Origin: Sphingomonas_B tabacisoli | GTDB taxonomy: Bacteria > Pseudomonadota > Alphaproteobacteria > Sphingomonadales > Sphingomonadaceae | Assembly (NCBI RefSeq): GCF_042678385.1 | Contig: NZ_JBHUDY010000001.1 | Location: 1,364,001 to 1,428,000, forward strand | DNA length: 64,000 nucleotides | Direction: 5' to 3' | Shown: one piece after another, positions 1 through 8,432 of the stretch | Layout: every line of letters begins with the position of its first letter | Position numbering within the stretch: position 1 is the stretch's first letter | Translations under genes and position numbers: made by a program | Notes under the pieces: model-generated | Told to the model about the DNA's origin: nothing | The model's database searches: none | What the model saw: the letters and a program-made list of their open reading frames with translations, nothing else

Positions 1-104
1 GCGTGACCAGCCGGACGCCGGATCAGCGGCTGGTGCGGGTGGATATCAGCGTCGCGACGGCGCGCGCGCCGGCGGTGCTGACGATCGTGAGGCCGGCCAC
101 GTGA
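1..104 (+). CDS. gspI: Type II secretion pseudopilin GspI, C-terminal fragment
   Basis: Only the last 33 codons are present; the gene starts before the window. The reading frame ends at a TGA that overlaps the GTG start of the next gene (gspJ) in a GTGA junction. The visible tail reads as a minor-pseudopilin beta-strand end (VRVDISVATAR, then LTIVRP). The identification rests mainly on position, because gspI precedes gspJ in the canonical gspGHIJKLMN order, so the family call is inference from context. The product would be a minor pseudopilin at the tip of the periplasmic pseudopilus. Confidence 0.7.
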   Translation, partial: VTSRTPDQRLVRVDISVATARAPAVLTIVRPAT

Positions 105-673
105 AGCGCAACGGATTTACTCTCGTAGAGATGATGGTCGCGCTGCTAATTTTCGGCATGATCGCGGCGGCGGGGGTGGGGCTGCTGCGCATCAGCGTGG
201 ATGCGCAGGCGGCAACGAAGACGCGGCTGGATGCGCTGGCCGGTGAGCGGCGGGTGGAGGCGCTGATCGCCTCCGATGCGGCGCAGGCGGTGCCGCGCGT
301 CACCCGCAACGCGGCAGGCGACCGGGTGCAGGCGTTCGAGGGCGCGGCGGGCGGGTTCACGCTGGTGCGCGCCGGGGTCGATCCGCTCGACGATTCCGCG
401 CGGCCGGCGCTGCAGAAGGTCGGCTATGCAGTGGAGGAGGGGCGGCTGGTGCGGCGCACCTGGCCGATGCTCGACGGGGCAGAGCCCAATGCGCCGGCGG
501 TGCTGGTCGATCGCGTGGCGTCGGTCACGCTCCGCTATCGGTCGAAGGACGGCTGGCGCGAGGTTTGGGACCCGATCCGGCCCGACCTGCTGCCGCGCGC
601 GATCGAGATGATCGTGACGCCGATGAAGGGCGTGCAGATGCGCTACCTGTTTCTGGTGGGGGCGGGCGTATGA
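101..673 (+). CDS. gspJ: Type II secretion minor pseudopilin GspJ
   Basis: This is a 190-residue minor pseudopilin of the type II secretion system. The N-terminus carries a class III prepilin signal: a short basic leader (MKRN), the cleavage site G/F and the hydrophobic stretch FTLVEMMVALLIF with the conserved Glu at mature position 5. It would be processed and methylated by the prepilin peptidase and sit in the tip complex with GspI and GspK. The start is GTG at 101, overlapping the gspI stop by 3 nt, and the stop overlaps the gspK ATG by 4 nt, indicating translational coupling. Length is normal for the family. Confidence 0.93.
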   Translation: MKRNGFTLVEMMVALLIFGMIAAAGVGLLRISVDAQAATKTRLDALAGERRVEALIASDAAQAVPRVTRNAAGDRVQAFEGAAGGFTLVRAGVDPLDDSARPALQKVGYAVEEGRLVRRTWPMLDGAEPNAPAVLVDRVASVTLRYRSKDGWREVWDPIRPDLLPRAIEMIVTPMKGVQMRYLFLVGAGV

Positions 674-1641
674 GGCCGGGTGAGCGCGGCGCGGCGCTGC
701 TGACAGTGCTGATGCTCGTCTCGGTGATGGCGGTGCTGTCCGCTTCGGCGCTGGAGCGGCTGCGGCTGTCGACGCGGGTGGCGGCGAACGCGGGCGCGAT
801 CGATCAGGCGCGGGCCTTCGCGCTCGCCGCCGAGCAGATCGCGGCGAACCGGATCAATGCGCTGGTCGAGGCCGATCCGGTGCGGACGCCGACCGGCTGG
901 GCTGGGCGGGAGACGGCCTTGCCGCTACCGGGCGGAATCGCCAGCGCGGTCGTGCAGGACGGCGGCAATTGCTTCAACCTCAACAGCGTCGTCGGCGGGC
1001 AGGCGGCGGGGCCGCTGATGGCGCGGCCGGTGGGGATCGCCCAGTTCGTGGCGCTGATGCAGATTCTGGGCATCGGCGAGGGCGAGGCGCGGCATGTCGC
1101 GGTATCGCTGTCGGACTGGATCGACAGCGATAACCTTATGCAGCCGGAGGGGGCGGAGGATGCGGCCTATGCGGGCCGCGAGACGCCCTACAGGACGCCG
1201 AACACCTTGATTGCCGATCCGAGCGAGCTGCGCGCGGTTGCGGGCGTGACGCCGGAGATTTACCGGAAGATCCGGCCGTGGGTGTGCGCCTTGCCTGTGA
1301 CCGAGCTTTCGCCGATCAACGTCAACACTCTCACGCCGGAACAGGCTCCGCTGATCTCCATGCTTGCGCCCACGATCGTTTCGCCTGCCCGAGCGCGCGC
1401 GCTGCTCGCCGCGCGTCCGGTTGCCGGCTGGGAGGGGGCTTATCAGTTTTGGCAGAACTTCAGCGCGCAGGGTCAGGTCGTTCCGGCCGAGGCGCAGGCG
1501 CAGGTGGGCGTCCGCACGCGCTGGTTCGCGCTGAAGCTGAAGGTGCGGCTGGGTGACAGCGACGTCGACGAGACCGCGCTGATCGACGCGACGGTGCCGC
1601 CGGCGCGGTTGGTGCGGCGGAGCTGGGGGGAGACGCTGTGA
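670..1641 (+). CDS. gspK: Type II secretion minor pseudopilin GspK
   Basis: This is a 323-residue GspK, the large pseudopilin that caps the pseudopilus tip. The start is the ATG at 670, overlapping the gspJ stop (ATGA); an upstream in-frame extension is ignored because it would overlap gspJ heavily. The N-terminus (MRPGERGAALLTVLMLV) is a prepilin leader, and as is usual for GspK there is no Glu at mature position 5. The rest is the large helical insertion typical of GspK, with a helix-hairpin-helix-like segment around residues 215-245 (SPINVNTLTPEQ). It overlaps gspL by 4 nt. Confidence 0.92.
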   Translation: MRPGERGAALLTVLMLVSVMAVLSASALERLRLSTRVAANAGAIDQARAFALAAEQIAANRINALVEADPVRTPTGWAGRETALPLPGGIASAVVQDGGNCFNLNSVVGGQAAGPLMARPVGIAQFVALMQILGIGEGEARHVAVSLSDWIDSDNLMQPEGAEDAAYAGRETPYRTPNTLIADPSELRAVAGVTPEIYRKIRPWVCALPVTELSPINVNTLTPEQAPLISMLAPTIVSPARARALLAARPVAGWEGAYQFWQNFSAQGQVVPAEAQAQVGVRTRWFALKLKVRLGDSDVDETALIDATVPPARLVRRSWGETL

Positions 1642-2711
1642 GCACGCTCGTCCTCTTCATCGCGCCGGACGACCGGCTGGCGGGCTGGTGGATTGTCGAG
1701 GATGGCGCGGTCGTCGGCCGTGGCGATGCGGATGACGTGTTGCCGGATGCGTTGCCGGAGCGGGTGGTCGCGGTCGCGCCGGCGGAGGCGATGACGATCC
1801 ATGTCGCGGAGCTGGGCGCGCTCGCCCCGCAGCAAGCGGTTGCGGCGGCGCGGCTCCTGGTGGCGGAGACCAGCGTCGTGCCGGTCGAGACGCAACATGT
1901 CGCGGTGGGCGCCGCGGACGGCAAGGATCGCACGGTGGCGGTGATCGGCAACGGGCGGATGTCGGCCTGGTTGGAGTCGCTGCAGGCGCGCGGGATCGAT
2001 CCGGACGCGGTGCTGCCGGCGCCGCTGCTGCTGCCGCGGCCCGAGACGGGTTTCGTCCGCGCCGGTGTGGGCGGAGAGATAGTGCTTAGGGGGCGGAGCG
2101 CCGCCTTTGCGGACGATCCGGGACTGACCGGGCTGCTGGTCGGCGATGCGCCGGTCGAGGAGGTGGATGTCGAGCCGCTGGTGCTGGCGGCGCTGGATGC
2201 GCCGGAGCTCGACCTGCGTCAGGGCGCGTTCGCCAAGCGGCGGCGGTTCCGGGTGGACTGGAGCCATGTGCGGCGGCTGGCGATGCTGGGCGGCGCGGTG
2301 GTGGCGGTGACGCTGCTGATCGCGGTCGTGCAGATCGTGCGGTATGGCTTCGGCGCGGATGCGCTTGACGCGGAGGCGGAGCAGGTGGCGCGGACGGCGG
2401 TGCCCGATGCCGGACCCAACGCGGTGTCGTCGATGCAGGCGCGGCTGGCGGCGCGGCGCGGCGGCGGGCTCGGCTTCAGCGCTACGGCAGGGGCGCTGAT
2501 GGCGGCGGTGAAATCGGTGCCCAATGTCGAGCTGGCGAGCCTGACGTTCGATCCGGACGGGCTGCTGCGCGCGACGGTGCTTGCGCCGGGCGCGCCGGAG
2601 GCGGAGCAGCTCCGCGCGCGCATCCACAGTGCCGGGCTGAACGTTGAGGCGACGCCGTTCACGTCCGAAAATGGCCGCATCCGCGGCGAGTTCAGGATCG
2701 GCGGACGATGA
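1638..2711 (+). CDS. gspL: Type II secretion inner-membrane platform protein GspL
   Basis: This 357-residue protein has the GspL layout: a cytoplasmic actin-like domain (about residues 1-200) that binds the GspE ATPase, one transmembrane helix near residues 211-234 (LAMLGGAVVAVTLLIAVV) and a periplasmic ferredoxin-like domain that pairs with GspM. It is translationally coupled to both neighbours by 4-nt overlaps. The gene order gspK-gspL-gspM-gspN supports the call. The sequence itself is only weakly conserved, as is normal for GspL. Confidence 0.88.
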   Translation: MSTLVLFIAPDDRLAGWWIVEDGAVVGRGDADDVLPDALPERVVAVAPAEAMTIHVAELGALAPQQAVAAARLLVAETSVVPVETQHVAVGAADGKDRTVAVIGNGRMSAWLESLQARGIDPDAVLPAPLLLPRPETGFVRAGVGGEIVLRGRSAAFADDPGLTGLLVGDAPVEEVDVEPLVLAALDAPELDLRQGAFAKRRRFRVDWSHVRRLAMLGGAVVAVTLLIAVVQIVRYGFGADALDAEAEQVARTAVPDAGPNAVSSMQARLAARRGGGLGFSATAGALMAAVKSVPNVELASLTFDPDGLLRATVLAPGAPEAEQLRARIHSAGLNVEATPFTSENGRIRGEFRIGGR

Positions 2712-3178
2712 CGGCACGGTTCCTCGCCTGGTGGCGCGAGCGCAGCGTGCGCGAGCAGCGGCTGCTGCTGGTCATGTTTGCGCTGCTGGCGGTCACGATC
2801 CTGTGGCTGGGCATCTACCGGCCCATCCAGAACGCCTTGTCGGCGGCGCGCGAACGGCATCAGGAGGCGGTGATCCGACTGGGCGAGGCGCGCGCGCAAG
2901 CCGACGCGCTACGCGGTCTGAAGGGCCTGGCGCGCGTGTCCGGACCGCTGGCCGCGGTGGTGACGCAGGCGGCGAGCGACGCCGGCTTCGCGAATGCAGC
3001 GGTGTCGCCGCAGGGCGAGCGGCGCGTGTCGATTTCCATTCCCTCGGCGCGGCCGGCGCCGTTCTTCTCGTGGATCGCGGGACTGGAGACGCGCGGCATC
3101 GTGGTCGAGCATCTGTCGTCACGCGCGAACACTGACCAGACGCTTGCGGTCGACGCCGTACTGGTGGGCGGAAGCTAA
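2708..3178 (+). CDS. gspM: Type II secretion inner-membrane protein GspM
   Basis: This 156-residue protein has a short cytoplasmic N-terminus, one transmembrane helix at about residues 19-37 (LLLVMFALLAVTILWLGIY), a coiled-coil-prone stretch and a small periplasmic domain. That is the standard size and layout of GspM, which dimerises with GspL in the inner-membrane platform. It overlaps gspL by 4 nt and shares one base with gspN (TAATG). The family assignment uses topology plus operon position. Confidence 0.88.
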   Translation: MTARFLAWWRERSVREQRLLLVMFALLAVTILWLGIYRPIQNALSAARERHQEAVIRLGEARAQADALRGLKGLARVSGPLAAVVTQAASDAGFANAAVSPQGERRVSISIPSARPAPFFSWIAGLETRGIVVEHLSSRANTDQTLAVDAVLVGGS

Positions 3179-3795
3179 TGCGGATCGCGATTCCGATGCG
3201 CCCCGCAGTGCTGTTCGCGATCCTGTTCGCGGTGGCGCTGGTCCTGTTCTTTCCGTTGCGCCTCGCCGTCGGCGGCAGCGGCCTCAGCGCGCGCGAGGCG
3301 AGCGGGAGCGTGTGGTCGGGCAGCCTGAAGGAAGCCCGGATCGGCCCGGCGGTGTTGGGTGATCTCGATGCGCGGCTGTCGCCATTGGCATTGCTGACCG
3401 GAAGGATGCTGCTCTACGTCGCGCGGCCGAGCGCCGCGCCCGACCGGATGGTCGGCGCGCTCGGCCTGTCGCGCAATCGCCGCTCGGTCGAATCGGCGAG
3501 CGGGCTGATCCCGATCGACGGCGCCTTCGGCGCGCTGCCGGTCGCTTCGTTCGAGCTGACCGATGTGACGGTGCGCTTCCGCGACGGCGAATGCGACCGC
3601 GCGGAAGGCATGGTCCGCGCCAATTTGTCCGGCGACGGTGGGCTGAATCTGCCGGCGAGCCTCACCGCCGCGCCGCGCTGCGATCGCGGCGCCGTGCTGC
3701 TGCCATTCGCGGTGCCGACCGGCGGTGGCGCCGAGATGCGAATCTCCGGCGACGGCCGTTGGGACGTGCGTTCGACGGGAGCGCCGCCTCGATAG
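3178..3795 (+). CDS. gspN: Type II secretion protein GspN
   Basis: This 205-residue protein has an N-terminal signal anchor (about residues 9-27, AVLFAILFAVALVLFFPL) and a periplasmic domain with the GspN-like phrases SGSVWSGSL and two well spaced cysteines near residue 139 and residue 165. GspN is an accessory periplasmic component of some type II secretion systems and is found after gspM. The operon ends here; a tRNA-His gene follows about 65 bp downstream. No clear intrinsic terminator is visible in the gap. Confidence 0.85.
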   Translation: MRIAIPMRPAVLFAILFAVALVLFFPLRLAVGGSGLSAREASGSVWSGSLKEARIGPAVLGDLDARLSPLALLTGRMLLYVARPSAAPDRMVGALGLSRNRRSVESASGLIPIDGAFGALPVASFELTDVTVRFRDGECDRAEGMVRANLSGDGGLNLPASLTAAPRCDRGAVLLPFAVPTGGGAEMRISGDGRWDVRSTGAPPR

Positions 3796-3859
3796 GGAAT
3801 ACAGGTTGACGCCGCGCCACCCCGCCTCCTATGTGCGCGCCCTCGGTTCGAGCCGTCGT

Positions 3860-3937
3860 GGCGATCGTAGCTCAATTGGTTAGAGCGCCGGTTTGTGGTA
3901 CCGGAGGTTGCGGGTTCAATCCCCGTCGATCGCCCCA
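3860..3937 (+). tRNA. tRNA-His (anticodon GTG)
   Basis: The cloverleaf folds by hand: acceptor stem GCGATCG with CGATCGC, a D-arm, an anticodon stem CCGGT/ACCGG with the loop TTGTGGT (anticodon GTG at 3895-3897), a T-arm with TTCAATC and an encoded CCA. An extra G at 3860 faces C73, the G-1:C73 identity pair of tRNA-His, so the mature 5' end is probably 3860. Confidence 0.97.
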
Positions 3938-3964
3938 TCATCGTTGCTTTTCAAAGGGTTCTCC

Positions 3965-5011
3965 GTGACAGCCTGGGACCTTCCCGACTTCGACGACCAT
4001 GAGGGCGTTCACCTGTTCCGTGACCGCGCGAGCGGCCTGACGGCAATCATCGCGGTCCATTCGACCGCGCTTGGGCCGGCGGCCGGCGGCGTCCGCTTCT
4101 GGCACTACCCGAACCGCGGCGACGCGGTGACCGATGCGCTCCGCCTGTCGCGGGGCATGAGCTACAAGAACGCCATGGCCGGCCTGCCGCTGGGCGGCGG
4201 CAAGGGCGTGATCCTGGCCGACAAGGCCGGCACCAAGACGGCGTCGTTGCTGGAAGCGTTCGGCAAGAGCGTCGAATCGCTCGGCGGCCGCTATGTGACG
4301 GCCGAGGATGTCGGCATCTCAACCGACGACATGGTCGCGATCTCAAAGGCGACGAAGTTCGTCTCGGGCCTGCCGGTGGCGCAAGGCTCGGCCGGCGGCG
4401 ATCCCGGGCCGTTCACCGCTTACGGCGTGTTCCTCGGCGTGAAGGCGGCAGTGAAGCGCGTGCTGGGCAAGGACAGCACCAAAGGCGTGCATATCGCGAT
4501 CCAGGGCGTGGGCAGCGTCGGCGGCGGCCTCGCCAAGCTGCTTGCCGAAGAAGGGGCGAAGCTGACGCTTGCCGACGTGAACGCCGATCGCGCCAAGGCG
4601 CTGGCGGCGCAGCTTGGCGGCACGGCGGTTGCGTCGGACGAAATCCTGCGCATCGAGGCGGACGTGATCAGCCCGAACGCTCTGGGCGCGATCCTGACCG
4701 AAGAGAGCATTGCCGCGCTGAAGACACCAGTGGTGGCGGGCGGCGCGAACAACCAGCTTGCGACGCCGGAAGACGGCGACCGCATCCATGCGCGCGGCAT
4801 TCTTTACGCGCCGGACTACGTGATCAACGCGGGCGGCATCATCAATGTCGGCCTCGAATATCTCGGCCGCGGCGACGAAGCGGAAGTGCGCTCGCGCATC
4901 CGCCTGATACCGGACCGGCTGGAGCAGGTCTGGGCCGAAAGCGCACACACCGGCGACCCCGCCGCGCGGGTCGCCGACCGGATCGCGCAGCGGTTGATTG
5001 GACGGGGCTAA
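3965..5011 (+). CDS. ldh: Leu/Phe/Val/Glu-type amino-acid dehydrogenase
   Basis: This 348-residue NAD-dependent enzyme of the Glu/Leu/Phe/Val dehydrogenase family oxidatively deaminates branched-chain or aromatic amino acids. The glycine-rich substrate motif LPLGGGKGVI carries the conserved Lys (about residue 80), preceded by SYKNAMAGL with the second family Lys. A Rossmann domain starts around residue 180 (GVGSVGGGLAKLL). The chosen start is GTG at 3965 just after tRNA-His, because an earlier in-frame codon lies inside the tRNA. Leucine dehydrogenase is the best guess; phenylalanine dehydrogenase cannot be excluded from sequence alone. Confidence 0.9.
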   Translation: MTAWDLPDFDDHEGVHLFRDRASGLTAIIAVHSTALGPAAGGVRFWHYPNRGDAVTDALRLSRGMSYKNAMAGLPLGGGKGVILADKAGTKTASLLEAFGKSVESLGGRYVTAEDVGISTDDMVAISKATKFVSGLPVAQGSAGGDPGPFTAYGVFLGVKAAVKRVLGKDSTKGVHIAIQGVGSVGGGLAKLLAEEGAKLTLADVNADRAKALAAQLGGTAVASDEILRIEADVISPNALGAILTEESIAALKTPVVAGGANNQLATPEDGDRIHARGILYAPDYVINAGGIINVGLEYLGRGDEAEVRSRIRLIPDRLEQVWAESAHTGDPAARVADRIAQRLIGRG

Positions 5012-5014
5012 TTT

Positions 5015-5172
5015 CTCCCCTCCCCTTCAGGGGAGGGCCGGGAGTGGGGCTGTCATTGACACGCGGTATTGGTCACTGCCCCACCCCAACCCAGCATCAG
5101 GTGAACCGTCCCCCCGGACGGTTCAGGTCAGTCCGGGGGACTGACCGACCTGATGCTCCTGAAGGGGAGGGG
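5015..5172. repeat. Nested palindromic intergenic element
   Basis: This 158-bp stretch fills most of the gap between ldh and ccmC. An outer inverted repeat (14 nt, 5017-5030 against 5159-5172, CCCCTCCCCTTCAG) encloses a second pair (9 nt, 5094-5102 against 5148-5156, GCATCAGGT). Inside that lie two perfect hairpins: 5103-5124 (9-bp stem, loop CCCC) and 5126-5146 (9-bp stem, loop GGG). The left arm can also fold locally around CCCCTTCAGGGG. This looks like a dispersed REP/MITE-type element; it may also act as a transcription barrier after ldh. Copies elsewhere in the genome are not visible here. Confidence 0.75.
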
Positions 5173-5225
5173 CTTAATGTCCTTTCGCGGGTTCGCGTGC
5201 TGCGCTAGGTAGGACCCCATTCCCC

Positions 5226-5942
5226 ATGCACGCGTTCGCCAATCCCGCCCGCTTCCTGTCGATCGCCCGGCCGCTGACGCCGTGGCTGTTGTTCGCGGGT
5301 GCTTTGCTGTCCGCGTACGGCTTCTATGCCGGGTTGTTCCTGACTCCGCCGGACTATCTGCAGGGCGAGAGCGTGCGGATCATGTATGTGCATGTGCCGG
5401 CTGCCTGGCTGGGCATGGGCGGATGGACCGGGCTTGCCCTTGCCAGCATCATGCAGCTCGTCTGGCGGCATCCGCTCGCCGGCGTCGCCGCGCGCGCGAT
5501 CGCCGCGCCGGGCGCGCTGTTCACGGCCATCTGCCTCGTCACCGGATCGATCTGGGGCAGCCGCACCTGGGGCACCTGGTGGCAATGGGACGGGCGGATG
5601 ACCTCGATGCTCGTGCTGCTGTTTCTCTATTTCGGCTATATCGCGCTCGCCAATGCGAGCGACGAGAAGGTTAGCGTGTCGAAGGCGACCGCGATCTTCG
5701 GGCTGATCGGCGCGGTCAACGTGCCGATCATCAACCGTTCGGTGGTGTGGTGGAACTCGCTGCACCAAGGGCCGAGCATCACGCTCAAGGGCTCGACGAT
5801 CGCGCCGGAAATCCTGTGGCCGCTCGGCTTCACGACCGTCGGGTTCTCGCTGATGTTCGGCGCGATCGTGCTGATGCGGATGCGGACGTTACTGGCCTCG
5901 GCCAAGGTCGAGGCGCGGCTGCGCAGGCTCGCCACCGCATGA
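5226..5942 (+). CDS. ccmC: Haem exporter subunit CcmC
   Basis: This 238-residue, six-helix membrane protein is CcmC, which with CcmD transfers haem to the chaperone CcmE in the periplasm. The tryptophan-rich haem-handling motif WGTWWQW starts at residue 115, and the conserved flanking histidines are visible at H56 (YVHVPAAW) and in WWNSLHQGPS. It heads the ccmC-D-E-F-G-H-I operon and overlaps ccmD by 4 nt. The ABC partners ccmA and ccmB are not upstream and must lie elsewhere. Confidence 0.97.
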   Translation: MHAFANPARFLSIARPLTPWLLFAGALLSAYGFYAGLFLTPPDYLQGESVRIMYVHVPAAWLGMGGWTGLALASIMQLVWRHPLAGVAARAIAAPGALFTAICLVTGSIWGSRTWGTWWQWDGRMTSMLVLLFLYFGYIALANASDEKVSVSKATAIFGLIGAVNVPIINRSVVWWNSLHQGPSITLKGSTIAPEILWPLGFTTVGFSLMFGAIVLMRMRTLLASAKVEARLRRLATA

Positions 5943-6067
5943 GTCACTGGCCCTACATCATCGCGTCCTATGCGCTGACGATCGGCGGCATGGCCGGGCT
6001 GGCGCTCGCAAGCTGGCTCAGGATGCGCAAGGCGGAGCGCGACGCGGAGGCGGTCCGGCGCAAATGA
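5939..6067 (+). CDS. ccmD: Haem exporter accessory protein CcmD
   Basis: This is a 42-residue protein with one transmembrane helix (IIASYALTIGGMAGLALASW) and a basic cytoplasmic tail (RMRKAERDAEAVRRK), exactly the CcmD pattern. CcmD stabilises the CcmC-CcmE haem complex and aids release of holo-CcmE. The ATG at 5939 overlaps the ccmC stop, and the TGA overlaps the ccmE ATG. A longer open frame through ccmC is a shadow. Confidence 0.93.
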   Translation: MSHWPYIIASYALTIGGMAGLALASWLRMRKAERDAEAVRRK

Positions 6068-6510
6068 AGGCCAAGCATCAAAGACTGACGCTGGTGCTGC
6101 TGGCGCTGGCGGCGCTGATCGGCGCGGGGCTGCTCGCGGCCTCGGCGTTGCGCGACCAGGCGGCGTATTTCTATTCGCCGGCCGATCTGCAGCGGAACCC
6201 GGTCGAGCCCGGCAAGCATATCCGGCTGGGCGGCATGGTTGCCGACCATTCGATCGTGCGGCAGGCGGATGGGGTAACGATCGACTTCGTCGTGACGGAC
6301 GGGCCGGCGACGACGAAAGTGCGCTTCAAGGGCATCCCGCCCGACCTGTTCAAGGAAAAGAGCGGCGTGGTTGCGGAAGGGGCGTTCGCGCCCGACGGCA
6401 TGTTCGTCGCCGATACGATCCTCGCCAAGCATGACGAGCGCTACATGCCGCCCGAGCTGGCGAAGAAGGACGGCAGGCAAGAGCACAAGATGAAGAGCCG
6501 CGTGGAATGA
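6064..6510 (+). CDS. ccmE: Cytochrome c haem chaperone CcmE
   Basis: CcmE is a 148-residue periplasmic haem chaperone anchored by an N-terminal helix (residues 8-28). The OB-fold domain ends with the haem-binding segment LAKHDERYMPPE, where H123 forms the covalent bond to haem and Y127 is the usual axial ligand. It receives haem from CcmC and passes it to CcmF/CcmH. Coupled by 4-nt overlaps to ccmD and ccmF. Confidence 0.97.
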   Translation: MKAKHQRLTLVLLALAALIGAGLLAASALRDQAAYFYSPADLQRNPVEPGKHIRLGGMVADHSIVRQADGVTIDFVVTDGPATTKVRFKGIPPDLFKEKSGVVAEGAFAPDGMFVADTILAKHDERYMPPELAKKDGRQEHKMKSRVE

Positions 6511-8432
6511 TTGCCGAGGGGGGCCTGGCAGCTTTGTGGCTGGCGGCGGCGCTGTCGCTGCTGCAGCTCATCATGGGTGCAGTGGCATTGACGCCGGGAC
6601 GTGAAGAGGCCGGTGCGATCGTGCGGCCGGTTGCGATCGTACAGGGGCTGCTGACGCTCGCCGCCTTCGCCGCGCTGATCACGGTGTTCGTGACCTCCGA
6701 CATGTCGGTGAAATTGGTCGTGGCGAACAGCAATTCGATGAAGCCGCTGCTCTACAAATTCGCCGGCACTTGGGGGAACCACGAAGGCTCCATGCTGATG
6801 TGGGTGACGATCCTGGGCGTTGCGGGGGCGGCGGTCGCGATCTTCGAGCGGCGCGTGTCGGAGCGGATGCTGCTGGCGACCCTGGCCGCGCAGGCGGCGA
6901 TCGCGCTCGGTTTTTTCGCCTTCCTGCTGTTTTCGTCCAACCCGTTCGAGCGGCTGCCGATGCCGGCGGCGGACGGGCAGGGGCTGAATCCGCTGCTGCA
7001 GGACCCGGGTTTGGCCTTTCACCCGCCGACGCTGTACCTCGGCTATGTCGGGCTCTCGGTGGCGTTTTCGTTCGCGGTGGGCGCGCTGGTGACGCGGGAA
7101 GTGAACGCGGCGTTCGCCAAGGCGATGCGGCCCTGGGTGCTGGGCGCGTGGATCCTGCTGACGCTCGGCATCACGGCCGGCAGCTATTGGGCCTATTACG
7201 AGCTCGGCTGGGGCGGCTGGTGGTTCTGGGACCCGGTCGAGAATGCCTCGCTGATGCCGTGGCTGGCCGCGACGGCGCTGCTCCATTCGGTAACGGTGCT
7301 GGCGACACGAGACTCCCTGCGCGCCTGGACGGTGATGCTGGCGGTGGTCGCCTTCTCGATGTCGATGGTCGGCACGTTCCTGGTGCGCTCGGGCATTTTG
7401 ACGTCGGTGCATGCCTTCGCGGTCGATCCGGAGCGGGGGAGCTTCATCCTGGCTTTGCTCGCCATCTATATCGGCGGGGCACTGGCGCTGTTCGCACTCA
7501 GGGTCTCGACGGTGAAGGAGGGCGCGCAGTTCGATCCGGTGAGCCGCGAAGGCATGCTGGTGGCGAACAACCTGTTGCTGACCGCTATCCTCGGCATCGT
7601 GTTCGTCGGCACGCTGTATCCGCTCGCGGTCGAGGCCCTGTCGGGCGAGAAGCTTTCGGTCGGGCCGCCTTACTTCAACTCGGCGGCGGGGCCGCTGGCG
7701 CTGCTGCTGGTCGCGCTGATGGCGGCGGGGCCGCTGATGCGTTGGCGGCGGGACCGGGCGGGCGCGGTGCTGAACCGGATCGCGGTTCCAGTGCTGGCGA
7801 CGGCGCTGGTGCTGCTCGCGGTGATGATCTTTGCGCCGCCGCTGGGGGTGCTGCCGACGCTGGGACTGGTGCTGGCGATCGGGGTGGGCACCGCGAGCCT
7901 GGCCCCGCTCTGGGGCCGCAACCTGCGCCGCACGCCGCTCTTCACCTGGGGCATGGTGATCGCGCATCTGGGGATCGCGGTCAGCCTGGCCGGCATGGCC
8001 TGCGAGAGCGCGTTCACGAAGGAGACTTTGGTCGCGGCACGCGTCGGCGAGGTGAAGAAGGTCGGGCCGTATAATGTCCGGCTGGAAGCGATCGAGCCGG
8101 TCGCGGGGCCGAACTGGACGGCGCTGGAGGCGACGCTTACGGCTTGGCAGGACGGGGCCAAGCCGTTCGTGCTGAAGCCGCAGGCGCGGAGCTGGCCCAA
8201 TCCGCCGACCGAAACCAGCGAGTCGGCGATCTCGACCAAATGGAACGGTCAGCTCTACACGGTGCTCGGCAAGGAAGGCGAGGACGGGCGCTGGCAGCTT
8301 CGGCTGTGGTGGAAGCCGTTCGTGACCCTGATCTGGGCGGGCGGCGCGCTGGTCGCGATCGGCGGCGCGCTGTCGCTGCTCGGGCGGGTGCGGCGTGAAC
8401 GGCGCTACCAGGACCGGATCGCCTACGCATGA
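6507..8432 (+). CDS. ccmF: Haem lyase subunit CcmF
   Basis: This 641-residue polytopic protein is CcmF, the core of the cytochrome c haem lyase. It has about 14-15 transmembrane helices and the tryptophan-rich motif WGGWWFWDPVEN around residue 235. It takes haem from holo-CcmE and attaches it to CXXCH cysteines held by CcmH/CcmI. Length is normal. It overlaps ccmE and ccmG by 4 nt each. Confidence 0.97.
   Translation: MIAEGGLAALWLAAALSLLQLIMGAVALTPGREEAGAIVRPVAIVQGLLTLAAFAALITVFVTSDMSVKLVVANSNSMKPLLYKFAGTWGNHEGSMLMWVTILGVAGAAVAIFERRVSERMLLATLAAQAAIALGFFAFLLFSSNPFERLPMPAADGQGLNPLLQDPGLAFHPPTLYLGYVGLSVAFSFAVGALVTREVNAAFAKAMRPWVLGAWILLTLGITAGSYWAYYELGWGGWWFWDPVENASLMPWLAATALLHSVTVLATRDSLRAWTVMLAVVAFSMSMVGTFLVRSGILTSVHAFAVDPERGSFILALLAIYIGGALALFALRVSTVKEGAQFDPVSREGMLVANNLLLTAILGIVFVGTLYPLAVEALSGEKLSVGPPYFNSAAGPLALLLVALMAAGPLMRWRRDRAGAVLNRIAVPVLATALVLLAVMIFAPPLGVLPTLGLVLAIGVGTASLAPLWGRNLRRTPLFTWGMVIAHLGIAVSLAGMACESAFTKETLVAARVGEVKKVGPYNVRLEAIEPVAGPNWTALEATLTAWQDGAKPFVLKPQARSWPNPPTETSESAISTKWNGQLYTVLGKEGEDGRWQLRLWWKPFVTLIWAGGALVAIGGALSLLGRVRRERRYQDRIAYA

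Noticed and set aside
6441..7967. A 508-residue minus-strand frame opposite ccmF.
   Set aside because: It is antisense to an unmistakable CcmF and rich in Arg/Gln/His, a typical high-GC shadow.
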